Assembly: GCA_015680685.1 (NCBI GenBank)
Contig: MNCI01006539.1
Location: 382,159 to 446,158 of the forward strand
Length of the DNA stretch: 64,000 nt
Direction: 5' to 3'
Source: Gnetum montanum
Lineage: Eukaryota; Streptophyta; Gnetopsida; Gnetales; Gnetaceae
In this document: positions 46,912 to 59,600 of the stretch, piece after piece
How positions within the stretch are numbered: position 1 is the first letter of the stretch
How the letters are laid out: the number at the start of each line of letters is the position of its first letter
Translations under genes and position numbers: made by a program
Notes under the pieces: generated by a model
What the model was told of the DNA's origin: nothing
Seen by the model: the letters and a program-made list of their open reading frames with translations, nothing else
The model's database searches: none

Positions 46912-48400
46912 ATGCGCCGTAACAGGGATTGGGATTGTGTAGATACAGATGCAGATGTAAGCAAAGACAGGCATAGGCATCGGCACGATGAGCCACAAAA
47001 GAAAAAGAATAATGCGAATGTTGGTAAAAAATTTGTGGCGGATTGGTTGATGGCTGGAGCGGCAGCGATAGTGTGCAAGAGCGCAGCGGCACCCTTAGAG
47101 AGAGTAAAGCTGCTTCTTCAAAACCAGGCTGAGCTTGTCAAGGCAGGCCGTCTCATTGTACCCTACTCCGGCATCTGCAACTGCTTCGCCCGTCTCCTCC
47201 GCGACGAAGGCATCCTCTACCTGTGGCGTGGTAACTCCGCCACTGTTATCCGCTATTTCCCTACGCAGGTTCTCTCTCTCTCTCTCTCGGCGTATGCATG
47301 CACATGTTTTTCCCTATAACAAAAAGGCATTTGGCTTTACCATATTTGCTACACCAAATCTTAGGGAAATCTGTCGGTTTCACCTCTTTTCAAATTGCCT
47401 ACTAACGCTTTCAAATTACAGATGGAACATACGTATACGGGGGAGAGCAACAACATTAAAATGATTGAACGACTCTCCCTTCAAGGTATTAGGGCTTGAA
47501 AATATGACTGCTTAAGCTCTTAACCTCCCTTCCTTTATAAAGTAATCTCCTGTACCAAAACGTTAGTCATTATATAATGTTTCAGCGTCCAAAAGTTGTA
47601 AACGTGGATTGAGGGGAATCTTGTGATGATTTATACCGATAAATATTTGATAAAGCTATTCATGTGTTTCGGACTTGTAATGAACAATTTAACTGAGATA
47701 ACTGTGACTATTGGAGTTATTTTATTTATTTATTTATTTGTGGTGTCGGCAAACAAGTTTAGTGGTTGTTTTGGAGAAGCAAGGCATTCCTTGGTTACAT
47801 AATTGCTTTGTTCAGCATTTTTTAATGTTGTTTTAACGTTACTTAAGTTAGAAGCCAACATAAGACAAAACTTCGGTTCCTTGCAAATGAATGACATGAA
47901 ATTATATATATATGTATATGTTCCAGTAAATTCTGACTTTTCCCCCTGTTAAACCAGGTATTATTCGGCTAAAAAGATAATGCAGATTTTGTAAAGTTTT
48001 TAAAAAACGTTTCAGATGTGCGCTGCAGGCTTTTAACTTTGCATTCAAGGAATACTTCCAGAGTCTTCATCCGTTTACAAAGGAGAAAGATGGGCACGTG
48101 AAAACCCTTGCATGGAATGTTGCATCTGGCAGTATGGCAGGTGCAACCACATCCCTTTTTCTATATCACTTGGACTACGCACGTACACGTTTAGGAACGG
48201 ATACACAGAATATCCTTGGAGGCAATCAGCATAACTATAAAGGATTACTGGATGTGTACAGAAAGACGATAGCCACTGATGGTATTGTTGGTCTGTACAG
48301 AGGGTTCAGTGCTTCCATCTTAGGCATCACTGTGTATAGAGGACTCTATTTTGGGTTATATGACACATTGAAGCCAATGGTTCTTTTAGGTCCCTTAAAG
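46912..48400 (+). CDS. ER-ANT1-like adenylate carrier (mitochondrial carrier family), exons 1-2; 3' end not in view
   Basis: Exon 1 is 46912-47268 (119 codons) and exon 2 is 48029-48400 (124 codons); both end in phase 0 with GT-AG introns (ctacgcag|gttctc ... gctgcag|gctttt, and cttaaag|gtaatc). The product is an ADP/ATP carrier-type membrane protein. Carrier signatures are present: [10 protein letters not shown] in repeat 1 and HLDYARTRL in repeat 2. The segments [25 protein letters not shown] and [18 protein letters not shown] resemble plant ER-ANT1 (ATP import into the endoplasmic reticulum) more than mitochondrial AACs, which have SLDYARTR and a long presequence. This copy has a short charged N-terminus (MRRNRDWDC..., His/Arg/Asp-rich). 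The third repeat with the RRRMMM signature (about 65-70 residues) is missing. I find no matching exon up to 64000, so intron 2 exceeds 15.6 kb or the gene is truncated. Reading past exon 2 hits a stop at 48419-48421. Confidence 0.82.
47269..48028 (+). other. Intron 1 of the carrier gene
   Basis: 760 bp with GT and AG ends and phase 0. It starts with a (ct)n tract (47270-47289) and contains (ttta)n (about 47728-47744) and (at)n (about 47903-47925) microsatellites. AT-rich as expected for a plant intron. Confidence 0.85.
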
Positions 48401-50990
48401 GTAATCGAATTTTGTTTTTGAATTCTAGACTTTTGCTAATTCATCTTAATCTTAAATGCAATTGAAATATCATTATCCCACCATTATCCGTGATAGTGTA
48501 GACTTTTTTTCATGCTTACCAAACCATTTTAACTGCATGCTTACAAGTGTACACTCAGGAAGCTGATTTATTGATAATTTAGCCATGCTTCCATTTGTTA
48601 GTGTTGATTATGGTTTTATGCAATCTTCAATGACAAAAACCACAAGGTAAATAAAGGCACATACACCCACTTATTTACTTGTCAAATATTGGGGTTGTGC
48701 AATGATATGCTGTTGATCAAAACACAATTATATTGGTGTAAAAAGAAAACTTTGGACCAAATTCGATTATCAGTTTCCTGAGGACCTATATAAGATTAGT
48801 TTGGAAAAGATTACGTTAATAAGAAATAAGTTTTTACAGAGTTTATGTTTTGATTAGACTTGGCAATCATCTGATAAAAAGCAAAGAAGATCAATTTTTC
48901 TCCTAAATGAAATGCAGTGAACCTGCAATTCACTAGATCTTTTCGAAGAATGTCAACTAAATGTCATATATACCACCAGATTATGAGTTAGGTCAATCAA
49001 TGAAACACCTCCACTACTTACCAGAAAGTTTCGATATCGCACTAATTCAACTGCAAGCAGTCTACCACACAACATGTAATAGAGGCATTGATTCATATAC
49101 GAACCCTTTGAACTTAATCAAATGAGACCTACATTATCCAACCCAACTGCCTTAATGAGAGATGAAACAAAAGTATGATACATGAAAGTAGCAGTTGCAG
49201 TCATTATGTTGCTCCATCCGCTGGCTATTAGACCTTTGAAAAGACAAACCATTTTGGGCTTTGAACATTTTGAGTCACAACTCCTGAACCATAGTGCAAT
49301 GGAATATGCCATTGTTGTGATTGAGTCTCTGGGCTCTCCTGCAACGTTACAATACATTGCTCCTTACACTTAAGTGACTTCAGCTGAATATTTTGTGTGT
49401 GGATTCACAAAATGAGAAAGAATCATGGTAATATTTATTGACTGGCTGTAAGGCAGTGCCAGTGCTTTTCTAAAGAGCTTTTTAATTCATCTGATGGATT
49501 TATATTATATAAAAAGTACAAAGGTCTTATAAAATTAAGAGACTTTAGAACTATATTGGATTACTTTTTAAGAAAATTAATCTGGTGACTTAATAAACAT
49601 CTAATAAATGCTCGTGATGGAATTATGATACTTTAGAGCTATATTGGATTACCTTTTAAGAAAATTAATTTGGTGATTTAATAAGCATCTAATAAATCCT
49701 GATGATGGAATTGAAGAAGCAGGTGAAATGCATTAGGGGTTCATTGGTGAATTTTTTCATAGGACCTCTACTTCAACAAATAAACTTTATGCTGAAGACT
49801 CTAAGCACCTTATGCGCCTTGTTTTTCATGCAAAGCATCATCATTATAATCTATGTATTTATTAGTAGAATACTTTATATTGTGAAAATGTTGGTTACTT
49901 GGAGGCCTATTCCAATGTTCTATATGGTTAATGCTTGCTATATCTAACAGCCTGCTTGTAGCTCTGATGTTTGACATAACAGATTTATGGTTATATAGTG
50001 ACTAGGTAGTTATATGTATTGTAGCTCCAACTTGCAACAGGTATAAATTTGTGAATCTAGAAGGCTATGCAGAAAAGAGATAGAAAAAAGAGCAACTTCA
50101 CTGTCCATTGCTTTGATTAAAAAAAGAAAAAACAGTAGCGTAAGATCTCTGTTTATAGATTAGGTTAAAGGTAGCTTCGGAAAGAAATAAGGGATAGGAA
50201 TTAGATGCTTAAGTGAATCATGCATGATGAAATTTTAGAGAGATGTTAGGTGTAAAATCAAGGGAGAATACGCTGGCTAGGCAGCTATAATGGGTTTCTA
50301 CATAGTTTTATGTGATGAATGAAGAGTTGGCATCATGGTCCAGACAATGATCCATGGTTACTAGAAAGAAGAACCATCATGGTGCAATGTAATAGCCCTA
50401 ACAAATTCTTCCTTAATGTGGATCCCTTGGTCTTGCTTCAGTAAATTAAAGCATTCACAAAAAAACCTCTGAATTAATTGTCTTGCTCAAGACTTTTTTG
50501 TCATTGCTCAAACAAGTACCCACATATGTATTGCTAAATACAAAAGAACGTTTTTGTTGGTGTCTTCTTCTTGATGTTGGCCATCTTGATGTAGTGCCTA
50601 GAATGTATACAGTACAATCTCCAAAATCATTTAGCAAAAAAATTGAGTTTGAGAAGAAATAGAAAGAGCAGAGCTTCATTGTATTAAATTGAGGAAAAAT
50701 GATTAATTGATTGTGCATGCCAACACTCTAAATTATATAATGGCTTGCCAAATCTGCTCTCAAGCAAATTAGAATTGAACTAGCAATCAAACATGAAATG
50801 GCTTGGTTGCTAATTTCTAGTGTAACTGAATAATTAAATCAGAAACTATTTGATTCCTCAAATTAGCACATGGCATGCACAGATTCACATGGCATACATG
50901 GATGTTCATGACATGACATGGGGCTTGGTATGAATCATTCCTTATTGTCGGTATTCAATAACAATAAGTTTGCCCTTATGTTTGTCTAGG
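48401..50990 (+). other. Putative intron 2 (first part), no exon seen
   Basis: Starts with a good donor (gtaatc). AT-rich with no recognisable domain. An 88-bp tandem duplication lies at about 49543-49716 (ctatattggattac at 49551 and 49639). Open frames at 49118-49357 (minus) and 49182-49373 (plus) overlap on opposite strands; I could not assign either. The expected third carrier repeat was looked for and not found. Confidence 0.55.
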
Positions 50991-51118
50991 GTGCTATTTG
51001 CTTTACATTTCATGCAGAATACCCTCTTATTGACTACAGCCTTTTGGATGAAAGGAAGATCCATCAATTCCCACTTGCCATGATCCATTAATGCTTTATA
51101 TTAAACTTCTATTACTTT

Positions 51119-51700
51119 GTGCCAATGTGGTATCGATTGGCTTCTAAGAAAGGTGGATTCCCCATCAAAAGTAGGATGGAGCTCACCATCATTGTTAGGC
51201 TCCTCAAAGATGTTTTCCCAATTGCTATTCCATGTTTTATTTATCTTATCTTTTTCATGTCATTCGTTAGAGATTCTACCAATGTTGTTTTAGATATATC
51301 CCTGGTGCAACAATAGAGCCTCTAAGTGGGAGCTTCTCTCATTTTGAGAGAAGCATTGTTATAGGTGGATGTTAGAGTGTGCTCCTTGTGCGGGAAAAAT
51401 GGCCACTGCGAGGTTGAATGTAGGTGTCGTGGTTTGGGGTGGTGACGGGCCAAGGCTCTTGCGCATCACTCGGAGGTGGGTCCTCTAGGTGGGGATTGGG
51501 CTTTGGTGGGGCGGTGGTGGTGGGTCTTGGCTTTGCCTATCGGCCCTCATGTGCCCCAAGTGGTGCTTGGGGGGGCATGCAGCTCATCTCCCTCTACCCT
51601 ACCTTCTGTCATGTCTACTAAATTAGGGGTTGAGCTCCCCCTGTTGGGTGATTGGGTTAATGTGGTTCAGGGGAATTCTAAGCCATAGATGCCAATTTTG
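51119..51700 (+). pseudogene. LINE ORF1 remnant
   Basis: One frame runs from 51119 to 51688 with a few stops. Near 51378-51430 it encodes VCSLCGKNGHCEVECRC, a CX2CX4HX4C zinc knuckle as found in plant LINE ORF1 nucleic-acid-binding proteins. The upstream part (MPMWYRLASKKGG...) resembles the MPVWxRL segment of the DUF4283 domain that usually precedes it, weakly. Confidence 0.6.
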
Positions 51701-51867
51701 ACTCCATCTATGGAAGATTTTGGCAGTTTTCCAATTTCACCGAAGGGGGGTAGGCTGGGTTGCTTGTCTAGTTTGATATCATGGGACAAACAGACGAGGA
51801 GTATCGACTTGGGTATACAGTAGAACCTGAAAGAGGTCTACTAGCGACATTCCATTGGTAACACATG

Positions 51868-54790
51868 AAGATCCTTTCATGGAATTGGAGGGGAGAGGGT
51901 ACGCCCTATAAAAGAAATACCCTGTGGGAGATTGTGTGAAGTGAGGATTGTGATATTGTTTGCTTGTAGGAAATCAAACCACAGGCTTCATAAACATTCC
52001 ACCTGCAATGGGTGGGTTGGAATATGCGCCTGAGGCTATGTCAGGGTGTGCGGGGTTTTGGCCATCTTGGCTTGCCCTGAGGTTTCAATGATCTATTCGT
52101 CGTAATGGAGTATTACCATTTGCGTACTATCCTAGAGCCTTTGGTTGATGAACTTTTATGGGGCCCAAGCTTGGGAACTTTGGTTGCTGGAGCTGGAGAG
52201 GGTGGCAGTGCTAATCCTGAATTAGTGGGCCTGGCTCATTGTGGGTGATTTCAACCAATGGCTTTACCCTTGCGAAAACTTGGAAATAGATTGCGCTAGC
52301 CCCCCAGGGGCCTAGGAATTTCAGAATTTTTTGGTGTTGCACTTGCTGGTTGACTTGGAGATTGCAAATTGTCAATTCACATGGAGTAACAGACGTAGGG
52401 TGGGCTAAATGAGTTCTCTCTAGGATTGATCGGCGTTGGGTTAGCTTAGAGCTTTTGCTGTGATTGGATGTGCAAGTCTTTGACAAGGAGCGGCAAGCTT
52501 CGGATCATCGGTCGATCCTTTGCTGCCTGGGGACTCCTCGAAAATGTTGCCTCAACCTTTAAGGTTTGAAGTTTCCTGGTTGCTCAAGCCATGGTTGTGC
52601 CCCTTGGTGGAAGATATCTGGGTGGACTATCGAGGGGATAGGGGGGGACCCTAGGAACTTATTGTGTTGTGGCCTCATCCGCCTGAAGTGGGCTATTCGA
52701 TCCCTGGTTGTGCAATATAAATTTTTGTTTTAGTTGGGCTGCAGGGACCTCTAGTCTTGGTTGGTCTCAATTCAGGCCTGGCAAGAGTTAGGAGAGGACC
52801 TACAAGACGAAGAAGTGGGGGTTTTGGCATAGCTGCAGGCGTTGGACTTGGAAGAGGAAACCTATTGGCAGTAGTGCTCGCAGGCCAGGTGGCTCAAGGA
52901 AGGTGATCGATAGACAAAATTCTTCTTTGCTATTGCTAAGTCTTGTGGTTTGAACCAGCACCGCCTTATTATGATGGTTGATGGATCCTTGGTAGATGAT
53001 CTTGAAATGGTGGCCTAGTTGTTGGTTGACTATTGGTGCATGATTTGGGTGAAGTAGCCTATGTCATTGATCTCTGTGCGGGTCTCGTTGGTGTTGGATG
53101 AAGGGGACAATGCTTGGTTGTTGGGTCCGTTCACCTTGCAAGAGTTAAAAGAGGCCATTAGATCCATGTCGAGGGGTAAAGCGTTGGTGCCAGAAGGTTG
53201 GAATGTCAATTTCTTTAAGGAGTTTATTGATATTGTGGGGCTCAATGTTCTTGATGCTTTCAACCCGATGTTGGCTAAACACCAGGTGCGTTGAGAGATT
53301 AATTGCTCTAGAATCATTTGCATCCCCAAGCAGGTTGGTGCCTTTTTCCTTGCTCATTTTAGACCCATTGGGGTCCCCATCATGCCAAAAATTGTTGGTG
53401 GGCACCAAGTGGGGTTTGTTTAGGGGTGGTTCTTGTAGGACCAAGTGATTCTTCTGTAGGAAATTTTGCACTCCTTGCGAATCTCGAAATTCCCTGGGCT
53501 ATGTCTTAAATTGGACATTATGAAGGTGTATGATACGATCAGTTGGGATGCTGTAGAAGGGCTTTGATTCGTGCACTTGTGCATCCAAATAAAAGAGTTG
53601 GTCGCTTTCTCCTTTGATGTGGGGGGTAAGTTGTGGGGTTTTTCTTTCCTTGGACAGGGTTTAAGGCAAGGGGACACCCTTTTGCCGCTGCTCTTTATTA
53701 TTTTCATGGACCTAAAATACTATTTCAAGGCTGCGGGGGTGTTGGGGCTAGAGGTTGTGGGGGTGGAGTGCTTGGTGGAGTAGTATGTTGATGACACGAT
53801 GCTTCTCAACCAGGTTGGGGTGCCACAGGTGTGGAAAATTAACTAGGTGCTTGCGTCTATGGTAGGGGAGATTGGCCTGGTGATTAATTGGGAGAAGTCC
53901 TTGGCCCACTTCCTTAATGTGGACTCGTGGATAAGGTGTTGGATCATGCAAGTGCTGGGGTTTCTCTCGGGGTCATCCCATGATTCATACCTTGGGATCT
54001 TATTGTTTGCTTGGGGGTGGTGCACTTCTTAGACTGTGGTCCTTTGAAAAATTGAGGGTTGGGTGGGCCATTGGGTTAATTGCTTTCTCACTAGGAAAGG
54101 AAGACTGGTGCTGGTGTCTGGGGTGCTTACGGCAATGGTGCATTTTGTGGCTACTGTTGCTACCCCCTATAGGCCGTGATCCAAAATATCAATAAGTTAA
54201 TTTGAAACTTTGTTTGGTTGGGGGGTAGATGGGGGAGTAAATTACATCTTGTTGGTTGGGACAAGATTGCCCACCTTCGGGAGGCAGGGGGCTTGGATGT
54301 TTTCAAATTTGAAGATGGGCTGATGATGGGACAATAGCGGCTACTGTTATGATTGACCTTGCAGGGAGATGGGACTATGTAGCGGATTCATGTCGTGTGA
54401 TGGAAATATGACAAATGGCAAATGGGGGTGTGTGATTCTAGGTTGTGGAGGATGCTTTGCATGCATGCACAGGGATGGCTAGGGGAGACACCATGCTAGC
54501 TCATAAAATCAATATACCCATTGATCCATGGTTGGAAGCAGGTTTGGTAGGGGAGACTGCCAGAGAAAATCAAAGTGTTCCTTTGGCTTATTGAGAGTAA
54601 TGTCCTACTCGTACGAGCATCATTACAAAGATATGGCCTCAACATCGACATTAATTGCCCCATGTGTAATAGTGGGCCTAAGACCATGCTCCATTTTGTG
54701 TTTCAGTGCCCTTACATGTAGGACACGTGGCGGGCAGCGAGGTGGCATGCATTAGTGTTGCTAACGGGTGATTCAAAAGCCACATTGCTT
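51868..54790 (+). pseudogene. LINE ORF2: endonuclease, reverse transcriptase and zinc-binding region
   Basis: Starts MKILSWNWRG at 51868, the hallmark first strand of the LINE endonuclease (MKILSWNxRG), followed by CDIVCL.EIK and later a degenerate SNRR segment. RT: MSRGKALVPEGWNVNFFKE (53161), KLDIMKVYDTISWD, GLRQGDTLLPLLFIIFMD (53660) and YVDDTMLL near 53782, the active-site box. Around 54650-54730 lie residues resembling the zinc-binding RT-associated domain (CPxCN...HxxxxC), damaged. It performs target-primed reverse transcription in intact relatives. Many stops; dead. Confidence 0.8.
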
Positions 54791-54792
54791 AT

Positions 54793-56220
54793 ATGGGAGG
54801 TGTGGAAGATACAAAACAATCAAGTTTTTTGACAACAGTGCTTCGCCAACCCTATGCAGGTTGTCATCTTGAGAAAGCATGGAGGGAAACTGTCGTGGCC
54901 ATTGGGATCATGTTGACATACGAGTCGGCTTGCACGGCGTTCTGCGTGCACAAGGAGCTCTGGTGTTTGGTTGAATGGTGCGGTTGGGCTAAGCTTCTTC
55001 CGTCATTAGAGGGTGACCCGACCCTTCCTAACGATACTTTCTTCTCCAACTGGTGGGCCGACAAGATGGAATTTTGGGGGATTGAGATCACGTTGACTAA
55101 GATGGCGTTGGCTGCTACTTGGGGCCCCAGGTGGTTGGAGAAAATTATTCTTCTCTCAGCTCGATGGCTCTAGGATGTTGAGCTGTTCTTCTCTAGAGTG
55201 GTGTGACATACGAAGAGTGGGCAGGTGCCCAAGTTTGGCCTGGCATTGATTTGGGGGCAGGTTGCTGAGTTGGTCGATAGATTTTTTGTCTAGTCTGGCA
55301 ATGGCTCCAAGTTGCAAGGCATGCACTTTGCCTTCTTGAAATGCATGAAACTTGGGCTCAGGGTCAACCTGCCTCGTTTCTTCCTTGAAATCTTGTGGCA
55401 GCAGAAGAGGGGACGACATTCGGTGCTCATCCTAGCCCTTTGGTAGGGTGCAACTACTGGGCAGTTGGTGCAAGATATCCTTGGACCTTCTTGGTTAGGG
55501 GTTGCCACGAAAACTACGGTGGTGTATTCCAAGAAGTAGGTTGAGTGGTGGGGGGCGTCAGCTCTAGCTCTGATGGCCATGGTGGAGGCGTTTTCGGCTA
55601 ACACGGGTTCAAGTGGGGCTTTGGTGCTCGTTGCAGGCTGACCAAGGTCGCGAAGGAGGCATCAATCAAGGCTAGAGCTAAGAGCGGCGAGCTTGGGAGG
55701 CTTGTTGGGAGCAGGCCTTCCAATGGGCGCAAGTGGACTTGGAGTCTCGATTCTGTGAACAAGAATAGGAGCTACTTAGGCAGAGAGCTCTTGGGCAAGA
55801 TTGGTGGATGAGTTGCACGATAGGTTTGGGCGGAGCTGCAGCAAGAGAGCTCAATCGGAGGAAATAGGAGCGGATGAAGCACGTGCAGCGGGCTTGGGAG
55901 TAGGTGGAGGAGGTACAGTGGCATCGCCAATTGGATAGGGTGCATGAGTAGAGCATGCGGTAGTGGCTGGAGGAAAGGTGATGCCCATATGTTAGTTTAG
56001 GCGTAAATTGTGAGAGCATGTGGGCAACGTTGCGGTGGCACATTCACCGAACCTTTGTGTGTTTCCATCTGGATGGGTGGTGGGTCGGCTGAGGAGTGGG
56101 TTCAAAGAGAGAGGTGGTTCTTCAGGATTTCCAACAGGTTGTAGGTTTCGTGGGTTCTGAATTGCACAAGAACACTCTTGATATTCTGCATGCTCTCGAA
56201 TGGCCGAATTGCGAATGTCA
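54793..56220 (+). pseudogene. Unassigned C-terminal region of the LINE
   Basis: GC-rich coding-like sequence continues for 1.4 kb after the zinc-binding region, longer than usual. It is open at 54793-55173 (126 codons, with FFSNWWADKMEFWGIE). Around 55690-55980 one frame is rich in Arg, Glu, Trp and Leu (LLRQRALG, RMKHVQRAWE, VQWHRQLDRVHE), predicting a long helix or coiled coil. I recognise no family. It may be a lineage-specific LINE extension, a third ORF, or captured host sequence. Confidence 0.4.
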
Positions 56221-56633
56221 CACCTTGCCTAGGCAATTGTAATGGCTTTGGTGGAGCCTAGGTCTCTTTTTTTTTTGGTTTGCTCAGTTGGTTTTGCTGA
56301 TTGGTCTGTTTTCTTAGTTGGCCTAGTTCGGCCTTGGTTTGCACTTGATGTGTGTTCCTTTTGTTTGGGGTATGTAGGTCCATGTGGGGGAGTGGTGATG
56401 TTTTGCTCCCTGGCATGTGTGTTCGTTAGGGGTTTCTTTGTTGGTGTTTTGCAGTGCAAGTTCGGTGTGGTCACATTGGGCTTGTAGGGTTTTCCTCGTG
56501 GTGTTGTGGTCGAGGAGTTCCCCCTCTCTGGGGGCAGGGTCCATCATGCCTATTTTTTTGTAAACCATTTGTATAGATTTCCTTTCAGCAATTCATTTCC
56601 TGAACATTCTCTCTCTCTAAGAAAAAAAAAAAA

Positions 56634-59600
56634 TTTTAATCAATGTATCCAATTTACCGATAACAAAGAATAGAGAAATCACCTACATTTAACAGCCATG
56701 ATTTAGCATCTCTAATATTTAATAACTATATATTAACATCCTAGATTTCCCCTACTCTATTGGACTCATAGAAAGATAACAAAATCAGACTTGAGAAGGT
56801 ACACAAATAAGAATCAAAATTGAGATCCAAGGATTAAGCATTCAAGGGCATCATCAAGTCAATTGTTCAGCCAAAAATAAAAAATTCAACAATTCTATAA
56901 ATTCCATAAAATCACAAAATAGGAATGGACCCAAGTATACTCTCACTTTCTATTGGCAGTACCAATCCTTGTATCAGGAATCCTTGGCCTATGTTGGCAA
57001 ATCACTATGCCAAAAATGCCCCAAATTGTTATGGGTGTTTTTGAATTGTTACAAAAATAACTTTTATCCAAGTCATTTAGGCTTGAGAGTGCAGAGGACG
57101 ATCAGAGAGACCCAACAACAAAATTAAAGATTCAACAATCGAAGATCCGACTAACAAATTCTTTCAAAGTTGATTCACACGCAAAAAGATATTCAAGCCA
57201 AATAAAGCAGATGGGTTGTTTCTTGTAACTGATACTTTTATTAAGAACTATTCTCATTCTCTTTCTTTCTTTCTTTTTTAAATAAATAAAACCTTTTCTC
57301 ATGCCATCTAGTCATGAGTTCATTTCTTTCCATGATCATTCTTTAAAAATTAATAAAAATATATTCTAACAGGTTGTAGGTTCAATTCCCTGATTTGCAA
57401 CTTTCAATATTTTGAGATTTTAATTTTGCCAAGTCTTAGGTTCGATTCCTCTTGATCTCACATAGTAGAAAATTGACAAGCATAAAATATTCAACCATAA
57501 TATCTGCATCTATTCCTTCTTTCTTTAGCAACATGCCACTTCTAAATTTATTAGCAATAAATATGTAGCTGTGCTTTGTTCCAGCAACATTTTTTCTTAG
57601 AAATCAAGTCATAAGGTGCAGTGGAAGAGATCTCAAAATGGAAATATGAAAAAGTGTAAGTCCAAGACATAAAATCATGCGAAACACCTTCTCTTTCAAG
57701 CTATCAACAATGCAAAAGTTTCCATTTTATGTTCATAACTTATTATTGCATTGTCTTACGATGCCTTGAAAGGTCATCACACGACATTTCTATAGCCATG
57801 GAGGGGGTACATATATTCTATTAACCGATAAAACTCTAAAGAACAATGCATCAACAACATACACAACATACACAACATTCTCCATGTGCATTATTTAAAA
57901 TATACAACTATGATGTACATAATATTCATGATTCATAGGTTAGGTTCTTTCCACTTGATTCATTGGTCAAGTTTCTTAGCAACATGTGCATATGTATATA
58001 TATTTAAAAGAATCATTCATACTAAGCGAAACATACCTTTTTCAGCCCTTGAAGCATAACATAAAGAATTTTTGTTTCTTCTTTTCTTTCCAAATCTGAT
58101 TGCTCAATAATTAGAATTCTCACAGTAGCCCTTAGAGATAAGATATCCAAAACTTATATGAATACACATCAAAGCAAGTACATGAGATACCCATACTGAT
58201 ATATATATGCATACACAATTCACACATTTTAATCAGTTTCAGAAATCATTTCAATGCACATAGGTCATGCAACACATAAATAATAAAAGTACATAAACAA
58301 CCTCATAAATAATATAACATTTTAGCTTCATTTCTACGAACATTCCTTTTGTTCATTCCATTAAGATATGTTAAATCAATGGGTAGTACATACTTAGTAC
58401 TTTGCCTCTAGTAATACACACAACACACATTAGTTCAAGTTAGATCAATCATAGGGAAGAATAACTGGTCATTCAACTAATTATCAATAAAAGCACATTA
58501 GCAACACTCTAAATCTATCAGAGTCATAAAATTATAGATAGTTCTACAAATCAACACTATCCACACACATCATTGTAACAAAACAAACTTACAAACATTG
58601 CCACAAACATCAGGATGGAAACCCAAGAAAGATGGATCGTTACACATCTCTTGCATTTTTGCAGCCATGTTTTTACCAAGTTCGTGCTCTCCTATGACAG
58701 GCCCTAGTTGTTGAAGTTCTCACAATTTAACTCATGTTCTCACACAACTTCTCACGTTCTCACAACCCAAAGCTCTCTCAATTCTCACGCTAAACTTTCA
58801 TGGTTCTTTCACAAGAATTTGGTTCAAGATCAAGGAGCTCATGCATCCAAGAGGTGCTATATTTTATATTCTTATTTTTATATTTCATGCATGTGTTTAA
58901 GTTGAAGCTCTATTTTGAATATTGTGGTTTCAAATGTTTGAATATGCATATATTTTGGCTTCAAAGCCACTCTAAATTTGATACATGTTAATTTTTTTCC
59001 TCCAATATATTAGATGATTATTCATGAAGTATATGAGTATAGATTAAAGGTTTTCTGCATGTCTTTGGGGCTGTGTTTGTTGTCAAAGAGTGACAGCCAT
59101 GAATGGCCAATTTACCCTCTAAATTTCTTATGTTTGTTAAGCTCAATGGAAAGCCCAAACCATGTTCACACTTAAGGTTATATTACTCTATATTTCTGAG
59201 CACATTTGATGTCTAATTGAGCCCCAATTATATTGTAGTTTTGTGTCTAAAGCATGTGCATTCTTATGCATGTTGAAGCCCTATTTTGTGTGTGTCGAAG
59301 GGTGAGTTAATTTCCATGTTTAATTGTATGGAAGTGGCCTCCCAATGTCTTTAGAAGAAGCCTATGATGTTAAGGCATATTTTTGAGCATTTCAAGTGCA
59401 CATGCATGTCCAATTTGTTGCCCAAATTTTGTGTCAAGCTGCACATCCATGAAGAATGTCAGTTGTCTCCCAAATCTTATCTTATGTGGCTTATATTCAT
59501 GTTTATAGCTTAGATTCAGCCTATGCCAGCCTAGATTTGAGCTCCATATGATGTGTTAGATTCATTAAATTTCTCATCAATTTGAAGCTATAGCTCTTTA

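Larger units (their letters stand above)
51000..56633 (+). mobile_element. GC-rich LINE (non-LTR retrotransposon) with poly(A) end
   Basis: The base composition changes sharply near 51400 and again near 56600. In order: ORF1 remnant with zinc knuckle (51378-51430), endonuclease (from 51868), RT (about 53040-54180), a zinc-binding end region (about 54500-54780), about 1.4 kb of unassigned sequence, and a 12-base poly(A) at 56622-56633. Stops and shifts are frequent, so it is inactive. The 5' boundary is uncertain (frame continuity with ORF1 can be followed back to about 51119). No target duplication was identified by eye. If the carrier gene continues downstream, this LINE lies inside its intron. 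Confidence 0.85.

Noticed and set aside
49118-49373. Overlapping opposite-strand frames inside the putative intron 2
   Set aside because: Neither shows the third carrier repeat or any domain I know, and both use weak start contexts.
56242-56487. 81-codon frame near the LINE end
   Set aside because: Low-complexity Val/Phe/Gly sequence from GT-rich DNA in the LINE 3' end; opposite-strand frames overlap it.
57360-57450. Possible tRNA gene or tRNA-derived SINE (two B-box-like strings)
   Set aside because: No A box at the right distance and no cloverleaf can be folded by eye.
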